A stretch of 64,000 nt of DNA from Kappaphycus alvarezii (taxonomy: Eukaryota > Rhodophyta > Florideophyceae > Gigartinales > Solieriaceae): positions 248,001 to 312,000 of the forward strand of contig NADL03000549.1 of assembly GCA_002205965.3 (NCBI GenBank), written 5' to 3'. The number at the start of each line of letters is the position of its first letter. The stretch's first letter is position 1. Below the pieces are notes generated by a model, which was not told the DNA's origin, searched no databases, and saw nothing but the letters and a program-made list of their open reading frames with translations. Shown piece after piece: positions 23,367 to 33,025 of the stretch. A program made the translations under genes and the position numbers.

Positions 23367-25421
23367 ATGCTCCTCGCAGTCGGTGGTCTCATGGCCACCC
23401 TAATTCTCCCTGCACAAGCCGTCCCCACACTCGCGCTAACCGCCACCATCACCACCGCGCGCATCGTAGTCCGAGCCCTTCATCGCCCACGCTCCGACCC
23501 CCAAGATTCACGTCCGACCACTTCGCCCCCGCCCGCACACCAGTCGCAGCAAGTCAACCTCGTCTGGCATCACCTCTCCTGCCACCTTGCAGCCTCCAAG
23601 GCAGACGCCCATCCACGCCTCATTCTCGACCACGCGTCGGGGCACGCCCGGCCGGGCAGAATTCTCGCTATTTTGGGGCCGTCTGGCTCGGGCAAGACTA
23701 CCCTGTTGAACGCTTTGGCGGGTCGCTTGCCCTATAGTAACAATGTTACCTTGACTGGATCTGTTACTGTCAATGGCGCTTCCATTGATCATGTTGATCA
23801 TGTACCGGCGTATGTCACCCAGGAGGATTTGTTCTTTTCGCAGCTCACGGTGCAGGAGACGTTGGAAATGGCTGCGAAAATGCGATTACCAAAGGATATG
23901 CCAGAGGTGGAGAAGAGGGCCTTTGTAGATGCCCTAGTTCGTCGATTGGGATTGGTTGGTGTTACCGAGACCCGTGTGGGCGATGAGAAGACGCGCGGAA
24001 TATCGGGAGGGGAGAAGAAACGTTTGTCCTTGGGCTGTGAGTTGATTAGTGCCCCGCGCTTGGTGTTGTGCGACGAGCCCACCACAGGCCTTGATGCGTT
24101 TCAGGCGGAGCGTGTCGTCAAATCGTTGCGTGAGCTGGCAGAGGCGGGACATACCGTTGTCTGTTCCATTCATCAGCCGAGTGGTGCTATTTTTGAGATG
24201 ATTGATGATATGGTGTTGCTGGCGGGGGGAAAGGTCTTGTATGGGGGGGCTGTCAATGACGCCCCGGCCCATTTTAAGGAGGCTGGCTTTGCCTTGCCGG
24301 AGCAGTGCAACCCGGCGGAGAGATATCTTGATTTGATTTCCGTCGATTATACGTCGAATGAAACCGTGAAAGAGTCAGAACAGCGCATCGAAAAGTTAGT
24401 TTCGTTTTTTAAAGGAAGGGGAATGAGCGCCGAGGATTTGGAACCGGGGAAGAAGCATGGAGGAGGAGACGTGATTCGCCGGGGTAATGGAAGTAACCTG
24501 GGGAATTTGGGCCAGATTAGGTTGTTACTGCATAGGGCTTGGCGACAAATTACAAGGGATAAGAAGACGGCTATCTCACGTTTCATGAGCTCGCTTATGA
24601 GTGCGCTGTTGTTTGGCGCTATTTACTGGCGTATTGGACTGAAGCAAAGCTCAATACAGAGCCGCCTCGGCCTGCTGCAGGTGTGCACAATTAACACGGC
24701 TATGACGGTCATTGTGAAGACATTGAACGTGTTTCCCAGGGAAGGCGTCCTAGTCAACAGAGAGCGCGCAAGGGGATCGTATAGCATTCTGCAGTATTTT
24801 GTAAGTAAGCTCATTGCCGAGATGCCCGTTAGTGCCTTCTATCCGCTCCTCTTCTCAATCACTGTATATCCAATGGTCCAATTGTCGGGAGGGATTCGCA
24901 AGATTATGACTTTTCTCGGAATCATCACGCTCGAGTCGTTTACCGCATCTGCGTACGGTCTGGCAGTAGGTGCACTCGTGCCGTCAACAGAGGCCGCCCT
25001 AGCAATCGGGCCTTCAACCTTTGTGCTCCAAATCGTATTTGGGGGCTTATTTGTCACGGAGAAAGGCGTTCCTGGATGGGCCACATGGATCCCCCGTATC
25101 TCGTTAATCAAGCATGCCTACGAGGGGCTCTGTGTGAATGAGCTTAGGGGCCTAGAGTTTGAAACGGAACAACCAACAGATCTCAAGTCTGGTGATCAGG
25201 TCCTTGAGAGGTTATCATGGGGTGACTCTACAGTGATGAAGACCATTGCGTCTCAATGCAGAGTGCTGTCATTCTACTACCTCTTTACGTATGCAGTTTT
25301 GACTCTAAAGAAGCCCCGGTTTGAGAAACTTCAACCTGTGATCGTGGAGGAAGTGCAAGACAAAGAAACCGAGACTGCCGACGTCCAGCACCGTCGAGCA
25401 ATAGCGGTAGAAATGAATTAA
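23367..25421 (+). CDS. ABCG-type half-transporter
   Basis: This is a 684-residue, intron-free ATP-binding cassette transporter of the White/ABCG type, with the nucleotide-binding domain before the membrane domain. Walker A is GPSGSGKTT at residues 104-112, the signature ISGGEKKRLS at 212-221, Walker B LVLCDEPTTGLD from 232 and the H-loop CSIHQPS at 266-272. About six membrane segments follow between residues 385 and 660, including LLFGAIYWRIGL and IVFGGLFVTEKGVPGW, typical of the family. Half-transporters of this group act as dimers and export lipids, pigments or small metabolites; the substrate cannot be read from sequence. The first 35 residues are hydrophobic (MLLAVGGLMATLILPAQA), which is unusual for ABCG and could be an extra membrane segment or a targeting signal. 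ATG at 23367 is the first in frame. Confidence 0.92.
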   Translation: MLLAVGGLMATLILPAQAVPTLALTATITTARIVVRALHRPRSDPQDSRPTTSPPPAHQSQQVNLVWHHLSCHLAASKADAHPRLILDHASGHARPGRILAILGPSGSGKTTLLNALAGRLPYSNNVTLTGSVTVNGASIDHVDHVPAYVTQEDLFFSQLTVQETLEMAAKMRLPKDMPEVEKRAFVDALVRRLGLVGVTETRVGDEKTRGISGGEKKRLSLGCELISAPRLVLCDEPTTGLDAFQAERVVKSLRELAEAGHTVVCSIHQPSGAIFEMIDDMVLLAGGKVLYGGAVNDAPAHFKEAGFALPEQCNPAERYLDLISVDYTSNETVKESEQRIEKLVSFFKGRGMSAEDLEPGKKHGGGDVIRRGNGSNLGNLGQIRLLLHRAWRQITRDKKTAISRFMSSLMSALLFGAIYWRIGLKQSSIQSRLGLLQVCTINTAMTVIVKTLNVFPREGVLVNRERARGSYSILQYFVSKLIAEMPVSAFYPLLFSITVYPMVQLSGGIRKIMTFLGIITLESFTASAYGLAVGALVPSTEAALAIGPSTFVLQIVFGGLFVTEKGVPGWATWIPRISLIKHAYEGLCVNELRGLEFETEQPTDLKSGDQVLERLSWGDSTVMKTIASQCRVLSFYYLFTYAVLTLKKPRFEKLQPVIVEEVQDKETETADVQHRRAIAVEMN

Positions 25422-25721
25422 CCACTATGGAGACTTAGAGGCTAACTACCATAGAGATAGGGTCAGGTTTGAGGGAGTGCAAGCCAACTGATGTTTACCT
25501 CTGGGTAAGTCATATGCTACTACCACTAAAAGTGAGAATGTCAATAAACGAGACTAGGGCGACATTTTTGTTACCAACCTAAAGACTTGTTCAATCGGAA
25601 CACTAAACCCGGAGAGAGACTAGTTTCGCGGTTGTTCAAAACGCGAAGCCTATCCTCGAAAAAGAGCTCAATGAACTCTGTATGCCCACTTGATCGATCA
25701 AGGGCATTTGCACAATGGAAT
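25422..25721. other. Convergent intergenic spacer
   Basis: These 300 bases lie between the stop codons of two convergent genes, so both 3' ends and polyadenylation sites must fall here. I see ATCAATAAACGAG-like text near 25540 (CAATAAAC), a possible poly(A) signal for the plus-strand gene. Confidence 0.4.
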
Positions 25722-27011
25722 TCATTCCAAACCATCAAACGTGAACAAATTCACGATGCCGCTCGCTTCCACAGCCTGCGCATACTGGCTCTCCTCCGGT
25801 GAGCATAGCAGTTTGGCCACTGCCCCTTTGACTGAAGCAAGCGCGGGATTGGTAGCAATATCAGCATTGAGCTTGGTGACACGGAAGAAGTGAGTTGGCC
25901 ACCATGTGGAACGGCCTGAGTATTCCCAAAAGACCCTCTGCTCGGGGATACTACCCCACAGCGTACGCCCCAAGGCGGTCCAGTTGTCAACATCTGCGAC
26001 ATCTCCATGCTCAATTCGTCCTCCCAGTGCCTCCGCTACCTCTAGAATATCGACTTGCGGGGTGACCTCCCATTGCCATGCATTTGCCTCCTGGAGTATA
26101 TCCAACGCACGGGTGCATAGTGGGTCGACCACCAACAACCTTCTCGCAATGTCGATCCTCTCCTGCCTTATATGAACGGAATCCTTCTTCTCTACCCTTC
26201 CAAGACACTGCAAGACGCCATACAAGGCAACGGGGTCTGTGCGGTGCCTCTTTTCAACAAAGCGCCTCAATAACTTCAATGCGTCATCCTTTTTACCCGC
26301 CGCCATTGCGGCCGCGGCCGCATAGTAGACATAAAAATAAGCAGACGGTTCCAATTCGGATGCGGTATTTAAAGCTGTAGCGGCCAGCCTGAGCAAGACG
26401 GAGGGGTCTCGCTCATGGGCACTCAAGGCCAATGCCACGATGCCCAAGTAACCATGGATCAAGGGACTCTCCCGAAACAACTTGACCTGACTCTGCTCAT
26501 TCAGGCAATCAAAAGCAGCCCTAACACGGCCAGTGGCCAAGAGTTCCATCGCTCTTTCCAACAAGACCACCTCCCTGGTTCGCTCTGGATATCCCTCCGG
26601 TCCACCGTTGTAAGAAATATGACCATCGCGAGATATCTGAGCCAGAAAATCATCCAACAAATCGGTATGCGAGCCCAAGTTGACACGACGCAAGACCTCT
26701 GCACCCGTGACTGCTATTTCACGAGTGAAAAACCATCGCTTGGTATTGTTCTTGCGATATCGCTTGAAGAGCGAGGGGAGACAGGCGGCGGCGGAGGCAA
26801 AGTCACGGGCACGGAGACGTTGTCCAGCAATGACGATGAGATTGACATAGGCGGGGGAAAAACCTTGAGCGAGATTTCGAGGAAGAGGGGCCTTGTATGA
26901 CTTGTAGATGTTGTGAAGGGCAGGGGCGAAGGGAGGTGGGGGAGGGCCGGTGCGCTCATTGACGAGGCGATGGTTGGTGCGCTTTCGTTTGCGGTTTGCG
27001 GCGGTTACCAT
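25722..27011 (-). CDS. TAF1A: TAF1A-like RNA polymerase I initiation factor subunit
   Basis: This 429-residue, intron-free protein resembles TAF1A (TAFI48), a TPR-like subunit of the selectivity factor (SL1/TIF-IB) that places RNA polymerase I on the rDNA promoter. Near the C terminus it has the sequence WEYSGRSTWWPTHFF followed by a region with spaced alanines (ASVKGAVAKLL). This matches the conserved WWP-x-x-F block of TAF1A. The N-terminal third (DFASAAACLPSLFKRY) and the middle are helical repeats of TPR character, rich in Ala, Leu and Arg. I chose ATG at 27011 (MVTAANRKRKRTNHR), which gives a basic N terminus; the frame stays open for another 100 codons upstream, but that part is low-complexity leader. 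It is divergent from UTP11, another ribosome-biogenesis gene. The identity rests on motif memory, not a search. Confidence 0.6.
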   Translation of the reverse strand: MVTAANRKRKRTNHRLVNERTGPPPPPFAPALHNIYKSYKAPLPRNLAQGFSPAYVNLIVIAGQRLRARDFASAAACLPSLFKRYRKNNTKRWFFTREIAVTGAEVLRRVNLGSHTDLLDDFLAQISRDGHISYNGGPEGYPERTREVVLLERAMELLATGRVRAAFDCLNEQSQVKLFRESPLIHGYLGIVALALSAHERDPSVLLRLAATALNTASELEPSAYFYVYYAAAAAMAAGKKDDALKLLRRFVEKRHRTDPVALYGVLQCLGRVEKKDSVHIRQERIDIARRLLVVDPLCTRALDILQEANAWQWEVTPQVDILEVAEALGGRIEHGDVADVDNWTALGRTLWGSIPEQRVFWEYSGRSTWWPTHFFRVTKLNADIATNPALASVKGAVAKLLCSPEESQYAQAVEASGIVNLFTFDGLE

Positions 27012-27727
27012 GTGAAGTAGTTGCAGTTGGGTTGGGGGGGAGAGGGGTGGAGGAAAGTTTGTGCAAGTGTTGGGGGATGGAGTGAAGGAGGGTGTTGAGG
27101 GGAATGGAAAGGTTTGCGGTGGATAAGCTAGCGTCGGGAAGCGAGAGAAAAGTCGGGTATTAAGATGAAACGGGAAGGGAGACAGACTGTGTAGGGTTCG
27201 GTGGCTTTGGGGAATGAGGAAATTGATCGATCGATTTGAGTGTTGGAAAAAAGCGCACTCTGACTGCCTCAAATGCCGGTTTCTGAATTCTAAGGATTTT
27301 TGCTTATCCAATCATATTTATTCCTTTTTATGAATTTTGTCAACATCCAATGAATTTCATTACAGTAGTACACTTCATTAACTCCTACTTTTCAAACATT
27401 GACACTTGTACTAATATTATTGGATAATGTACAAACTTTTGCAATGGATATCTCATTTGCCCAATCATCATTCTGTATGGTGTCTCAGGACATCTCCACT
27501 TCATTTTTTAATTCGTGAATAGTCCCCAAGTCGCCGTCGGTTAACTTGACGAATCTGTCTCCCTATTCCACGTTATTACAATCAGCCACTCACCATCAAA
27601 CACTTGTATCTCATCTCTACTCCGCCCATTACAGTCCAATTATTTGTATGTTCGACAAGCTGCTACTCACCGCAGCGGCACCCCGCCCGCATCTCGCCGC
27701 ACCAAGTCATCCTCACCATCCACCGCA
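27012..27727. promoter_or_regulatory. Shared divergent promoter region of TAF1A-like gene and UTP11
   Basis: These 716 bases separate two start codons that point away from each other. Next to the minus-strand gene the plus strand is G-rich (GGGTTGGGGGGGAGAGGGGTGG), that is, C-rich on the coding strand. Next to UTP11 the plus strand is C-rich. The AT-rich centre (about 27300-27520) probably holds both transcription starts. Confidence 0.5.
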
Positions 27728-28471
27728 ATGTCCAGCTTTAACAAAAACCTCATCCCGCGTCGCATCCACAAAGAACGTTCCCAACCCCAACACCGCGCCG
27801 CCAAACATGGTTTACTCGAAAAGAAAAAAGACTACAAGCTGCGTGCGCGCGATCGCAATCGAAAACAACTCCGTCTCAAACTGCTCAAGGAAAAGGCCTC
27901 ATTTCGCAATCCAGACGAATTCTACCATGCCATGATTCGCAAATCCACCCATGCCGGCCGCATCCATCCTTCCATCAATGCCAATGAGAAAAACGCCATC
28001 CCGCTCGAGCAGCGCCACCGCGACCAACGCTTGCTCGCAGAAACTCAGGATCGCGGCTATGTCTCTTTCAAACATGCCCTTGAGGCGGGAAAGTTGGAAA
28101 GAATGAAACGGAATTTGCATTTTGTCGCCAGTGCAACTCAAGTCCCTAGAACCCATCTCCTGTTTGCAGACAATGAGCATGAGGCGGACCAAATTGCAAC
28201 CAAGTGGGCCTCCAACCATCACATCACTCCGAATCATCCTCACCCTCGCACCAAACAATCGCGTGAAAACCGCCTGACAAAGGAACAGCGCTTGGCCTAC
28301 AAGGAGTTGAAACTGCGCACAGAGAGGCGCGACAAATTGAAGACTGTCTTGCAAGACATGGACTCGGAAAAGAAGCTCTTGTGCAAGGGACAGCGCGTCA
28401 TGACCAGGCGTCCAGACCCACAAACGGGGGCCCCGGCGGTCTATCGCTGGAAACAGGAGAGAAAACGATAA
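27728..28471 (+). CDS. UTP11: U3 snoRNA-associated protein UTP11
   Basis: This is a 247-residue, intron-free protein of the Utp11 family, a component of the small-subunit processome that handles early cleavage of pre-rRNA in the nucleolus. The N terminus is typical: residues following the ATG lead to HKERSQPQHRAAKHGLLEKK, then DYKLRARD and RNPDEFYHAMIRK, the most conserved blocks of the family. The length matches the usual 240-280 residues, and the protein is very basic throughout, ending in WKQERKR. The start at 27728 (CCGCAATGTCC) follows a C-rich leader and places the conserved block at the N terminus. Downstream, its 3' end converges with the Omp85-like gene 282 bases away. Confidence 0.93.
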   Translation: MSSFNKNLIPRRIHKERSQPQHRAAKHGLLEKKKDYKLRARDRNRKQLRLKLLKEKASFRNPDEFYHAMIRKSTHAGRIHPSINANEKNAIPLEQRHRDQRLLAETQDRGYVSFKHALEAGKLERMKRNLHFVASATQVPRTHLLFADNEHEADQIATKWASNHHITPNHPHPRTKQSRENRLTKEQRLAYKELKLRTERRDKLKTVLQDMDSEKKLLCKGQRVMTRRPDPQTGAPAVYRWKQERKR

Positions 28472-28753
28472 TACCATTCCAATCCTGATGAGCTTGCACT
28501 CTTCGGGTTGATCTCCGCTACGAGCCTTCACCGAAATATACTGTGTTGTAAACTGCACGACGCAGTTTTTGCGTTTTACTCTTCATCCCGATTCGCATCT
28601 ACCTCAATGCTAAGTTAGTGCGCGCGTCTTGCTCCCGAGGGGCCCCGCGCTGAACCGCAATTGCGACTTGTTGCAATCTGCAACCGTGGCTGAGAGGATA
28701 ACCGTACCACAAAATTGGTGTTCCGCATCTGGTTCCGGCCTCCACTCTGATTC
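28472..28753. other. Convergent intergenic spacer
   Basis: These 282 bases lie between the stop codons of UTP11 and the Omp85-like gene. No gene is visible; both 3' ends fall here. Confidence 0.5.
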
Positions 28754-30537
28754 TCAAAGGCTTCTGTCAATTAGCCCAAAGTGAATACGTGATGGCCCAC
28801 CCTCCCCTTTTCTAGTCCATTCCACCGAGATGACTCCCCCAACGCGCAGTCCAAGCCCATACGACGCCCCGATAGGCTCTCGCGAATCATCTGTAGACAT
28901 TGCTAGATCCCCAAATAATACCCCAACAAGCGACGGAATCCTGTCTTCCAATTTTGGCGAATAAAGATTTCCTCGATCTTGCTTTCCCGATTTCTCACCT
29001 GCCGGCTCTTTTCCTTGCCCTTTCGACTGTTCGGTGCCTTCGGCTTTATTCGCCTCTGCTCCTTCCTCCGTGCCCTCTGTTTCCTTCTGGGATTTGGTCA
29101 GCGGAACACGCAACTCCATCCTTCCGATTCCATACGATTTGTATCTCCCCAACTCTCCGTATCTGTAGCCTCGCACGTTGGTCAGCCCGCCAAGGGACTT
29201 TTGCTCATGCCATGGCAAGTTTCAGAACCAAAGCCCAGTGACGCGCTCATCGCGATGGAGGCCCGGGAACCAATTCCCATGTATTGTGCAAGGCGCAGAA
29301 TAGTCTTGCGAAAATGGTGATCGGAATTCTCCCAAATGGGCCTGCCCACCGAGAGCTCAATGCTCGCAAAGTGGCCAGCCCTTGGGGTGTCTATCGGCAG
29401 CCTGGTCACATGCAAGGCTGACAATTGCAGTATGGCCTGCATGACACGATCTCCGATCTGCCGTGCGCCGACATTGGGCCGAACGTATTCAATCATGGGA
29501 GCTGCAGCCAACAACAACTTCTTCCTCCCCGGCCGAAAGCCAATCTCCATCACCATCCCATCTCGATCCTTTTCATACCCCAACGACGGGTCCACAGAGC
29601 GTCGAGGACGTGCGCGTTCTGGTCCAGGCTCCGATGCAAAGAGACTTAGAGGACGTGATGCCCTGCCGGTGGGAATTTGACGCGCAGAGTTGGAGTCGCG
29701 ATAGGCGCGAAATTTCACCGACAATGGAATGCGGGCCCCGAATCGCATATCTTCAAACAAAAGCCCCCCCGAAAATCTGCCGACATCGACATGCTTCTGC
29801 CATTCGACCTGGAGACGTTGGGCGCGACCCATAAAGTTACTGTCAACCATGCTAACATCTCCGTAAAAGCGGCCGTCGGAGGTCATACCAGCACCAGGCT
29901 CGAGTCTGCAGCTGGGGCGTTCGCGTATCTTTAAAGTAAGCTCAAGCATATGGTTGGTTACTATGTCAACTTCGGCATCGGCGTACTCAAAGATACCAAG
30001 GGCCATCAAGGCACCGAAACCCTCCGGTCTCCATTCAAAGACCTCGCCGATCTTTAAGCCCAGGATGCGCAGGACTGTGGATTTTCTTGTGACGGGCTCA
30101 CCTTCGGCGAGGGGTTTCCCATCTTTGTCTACCAGGGTGAGAAGGAGGGCTGCAAGCTTGGGCTCGATACAGTAGAGAACTAGGGTGCGATCTATGTAAC
30201 CCGGGTAATGTACAACCGAAAGACGAGAGGCGGGGTAGCAGTTTTGGGTATACCAGAGATTTGTTTTCGTGACGGCGTCGTCAACTTGCTTGCGGGTAAC
30301 AGGTTTGTGAAGAAGATGTTGAAAATTTTCCTCGACAAGGGAGGAAGGGAGCTTGTTATTGTCAATTAGATCAATGCGGGAAAGGTAGGCCTTGGGTAAG
30401 TTGAACTTGGGGAGGGAAAGCGCGAGATAGGGGAGTGCGCGTTTGCGCACAGGAAGAGGTATATGGGACGGAGGTTGAGGTGGTGGCAGCGGTGAAGGGG
30501 AGAAGGTAGACGGGGGAGGAGGAGTGAGGAAGGCCAT
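28754..30537 (-). CDS. Omp85-family outer-envelope protein (OEP80/Toc75-V-like), one frameshift
   Basis: Omp85 proteins insert or pass proteins through outer membranes of bacteria, plastids and mitochondria. The first 443 codons, from ATG at 30537, hold a Pro-rich N terminus and then POTRA-like modules. In these, VTRKSTVLRILGLKIGEVFE and FGALMALGIFEYADAEV match the plastid type. The barrel region begins around residue 215 with GAGMTSDGRFYGDV. Near 29205 the reading frame shifts by one base. The other frame (28754-29218) continues with LPWHEQKSLGG, NVRGYRYGELGRY and the last strands, where NVRGY is the family's key motif. So the locus holds a complete protein only across two frames. A Glu/Lys-rich insert (KETEGTEEGAEANKAEG) sits in a late barrel loop. 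The shift may be an assembly error, since the rest looks intact. Plastid rather than mitochondrial (Sam50) assignment is inference. Confidence 0.8.
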
Positions 30538-30593
30538 GCTGGAGTAAGGGAGGAACTTACCCTAGTGAAGAGGCGTTTTGCACTGGAAAGGAA

Positions 30594-30791
30594 TTATTCG
30601 AATCGCAAAGAGAAAAGTTTCCCGTACGTGATATTCATGAAATGGTTCCGATGCAGCAGTCCACCGTCGCGATGGCGGGTGTGGATCACCTCGTAATCCG
30701 GATCAAGAGAGACCTCCGGGAGGTTGATCACAACCTGAGAAAAAGGATAAATTATCCGCTCCAATGCTACTTGGCAAATAATGATTGGCAC
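30594..30791 (-). CDS. Small hypothetical open frame upstream of the Omp85-like gene
   Basis: This is a 65-codon frame on the same strand as, and 57 bases upstream of, the Omp85-like gene. It ends HRNHFMNITYGKLFSLRFE. A TTTTTCTCAG followed by GTTGTGATC near its start looks like a 3' splice site, so it could be the last exon of a gene whose other parts I cannot find. I do not recognise it. It may equally be chance. Confidence 0.2.
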   Translation of the reverse strand: MPIIICQVALERIIYPFSQVVINLPEVSLDPDYEVIHTRHRDGGLLHRNHFMNITYGKLFSLRFE

Positions 30792-31139
30792 ATTGTCGTG
30801 ATAAGATTACGTTAGAATCGGGTCAGATTTATCTTGATAAATTAAATTTGAAGATTCCGCATGATCAAAGTTCACTGCAAGTAAGAGGGCCCTAATCTGA
30901 TCCACACTGCTCAGGGCACAATTTTGGCCAGTATGGTGGTGCACTGGGCCCCGCCCGGCATGCCTTCTTTCCTTGCTTACTGTACTGCGCGGTACAGTAT
31001 CTGCTCTCTTGTCCGTCGTATTGCAGACACTACCTGCATCCTCCTTCTCAACCAATGATTCGCGGATGATGGGACCCTCATCGGTAAGCTTGACGATCCG
31101 TGCAATGCGCTCCAGTTGATCCTGAGCCACCGCCCCGCT

Positions 31140-31425
31140 GTTGGAGCCTGTCTCAACCTGCGCAAAACCAAGATCTTGGCTTTCAACCTCCTTCATAGCA
31201 CGCTCTGCCTCTGAACAATGCACTGACCAAGGCTTTGAACTTCTTGATATACGCCGGTCCCAAATAAAAATACAGGCCTGTCGGAACACCCTCCCTGTAG
31301 TATAGCGCCCGCGACCCAAGTGCATGTTTTCGCATGCACCGCTTGTGCGCCTCCACCAGCCCCATGACCCACGCCTGTCTTTTCTCCAACCCACACTACT
31401 CTTCAACCTCTGCTTCCAATTTGAC
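31140..31425 (-). pseudogene. Unassigned coding-like relic
   Basis: A minus-strand frame reads KLEAEVEE, a stop, then CGLEKRQAWVMGLVEAHKR and ALYYREGVPTGLYFYLGPAY. The charged N-terminal part looks like a coiled coil, and the rest has the composition of a real protein. I know no family for it. It lies between the host island and the non-LTR relics and is interrupted by one stop, so it is probably the remains of a transposon-borne or duplicated gene. Confidence 0.35.
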
Positions 31426-31670
31426 GATCTACAACGAAGCTTCAACCAGTTCATCAACGTGTCATCCTCACAGACCAAACGTGGGTACAGGCCTGCCCCC
31501 CAGTCCGTCAGGGCGACCAACGCTTCCCAGCCGTTTTTCCTCCCTAAATACCACCGCCACCAGCATTATAGACGCAGCCCCCGCCCGAGCCTGCACAGCC
31601 CGTTTCTTATCTCCCCGCAGCGCCTAACAGCTCCAACATCCATGCCATCTGGCCCACGGGTCCCTTCTCG

Positions 31671-32905
31671 CCGAAGCTGCACCACTCAATCGCCTTTTCC
31701 TGGGCACCCTCCCCAGCTACTCATCGACCGACCTTGGCCCCTATGCCTCCACCGTCCTCGACGCCTAACTCAGTAAACCTTCTCAATCGCGAAGAGGGTG
31801 CAGCACGACGCGGTGGCCCGGGCCCACTGCAAGGACATTGATTGGAACGCCATTCCCACTCCCTCCCGACACACTGACGCTGACGTAGGGTTCCGAGTTG
31901 GCGGAATTGCATTCCGCCAAAGGCCTGCCGCAACCATCTTGGCTGTCTATGCCACCAACACCGCTACCATCCCGGCCACAGACAGGGCCGATATGCTGCA
32001 GCAGCACCTGGGCCTCCCTGTCTTCCCGGAGGGCCCGCTGCAAACCTGCCTCCACTCACGTACACAGATGGAGTAGTTCGAGGACCACGCTGCTGATCTT
32101 TCCGTCTGGTTTAGGCAGGCTGTATTGTCACATCTCTATGCGTAACAAAGTTGCCTTCCACGTCATCCGCGCTGCAAGTCGTAAAATTTATGCAACTTCG
32201 AGGTCCACCTCCTCGTCCCCGGTACTGAGCTATGGCCTGCAGCCATCCTCCTGTGGCCCACGGCCGCGTATTCTACCACAAGCTTCCGCCCCGGTGCGTG
32301 TAATGTCACCATCGTCTTCCTGTTCAAATCCACCATACATAAAAAGACCACCTAACTCCGCCCCATCCCCCGCCGCATGCCGCTGAAATAGCATCGCTGG
32401 TTTGTTCCTAACTAGGAGGTCAGTTTAGCGGGTGTATCCACCCAAAACTTGTGTGGAGTGCATGTAAGAATACAATGTCAAGGCTTAGAATATCAATGTG
32501 TTCAATTAAGACCCCCTACCACCTGACCTCCAAACTGCGCTCATGGCTTGCGGTAACTTAGAGTCGCCGATGGCGCTGCCGCCCTCACGCACCAACGCAA
32601 GGTCCTAGACCTACAACACAAACTGGCAAGGCGCCTGGTGTCGCCATCCCAGCCCTCCCGCGACCCGGGCTTCCGATTCCAGCCCCTGTTTTTTGATTCC
32701 CTCGGTGCAGCCTCTTCGGAGACTGTTAATTATCGAGGATATTGTACCTCGTGTTGCCAGGAAATGCCGCACCTCGGACGCTACGATTCGCACGCATCTA
32801 CCAGGGTATCAGTTGTGCTTTGTGGTCGTCGGTGGCTACGGCCATCCTGTCGCGAGCCCCACTGCACGTGACAGATCTGGTCCATCCAGTTCGCTCTTAA
32901 CTGAA
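31671..32905 (+). pseudogene. Non-LTR element fragment, endonuclease-like part, with insertion
   Basis: The plus strand shows LFLGTLPSYSSTDLGPYAST, a stop, then in another frame a stretch starting AVARAHCKDIDWNAIPTPS with FRQRPAATI, QQHLGLPVFP, then shifted again VPGTELWPAAILLW. These match, in order, the copy at 35902-36852. The catalytic Asp of the P-x-D motif reads Ala here. After about 175 bases of unrelated sequence (roughly 32395-32560) the match resumes with QRKVLDLQHKLARRLV and FRFQPLFFDSLGAAS, then by frameshift to the common C-terminal end near 32905. It is a dead copy. Confidence 0.7.
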
Positions 32906-33025
32906 TAGTCGGTCAGTCGGTGCACGCTCTACACAAGTAATGAGTGAATCTCTCTCTCTAATTTCACGGTATCATGTCAAAAGTCCATTTCAGGACCAAA
33001 GAAACTTTACTGTATTAATATCGAG

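Noticed and set aside
27012..27311. Upstream extension of the TAF1A-like frame to 27311
   Set aside because: The extra 100 residues are low-complexity Pro, Ser, Phe and His text from the pyrimidine-rich leader; the start at 27011 gives a more typical protein.
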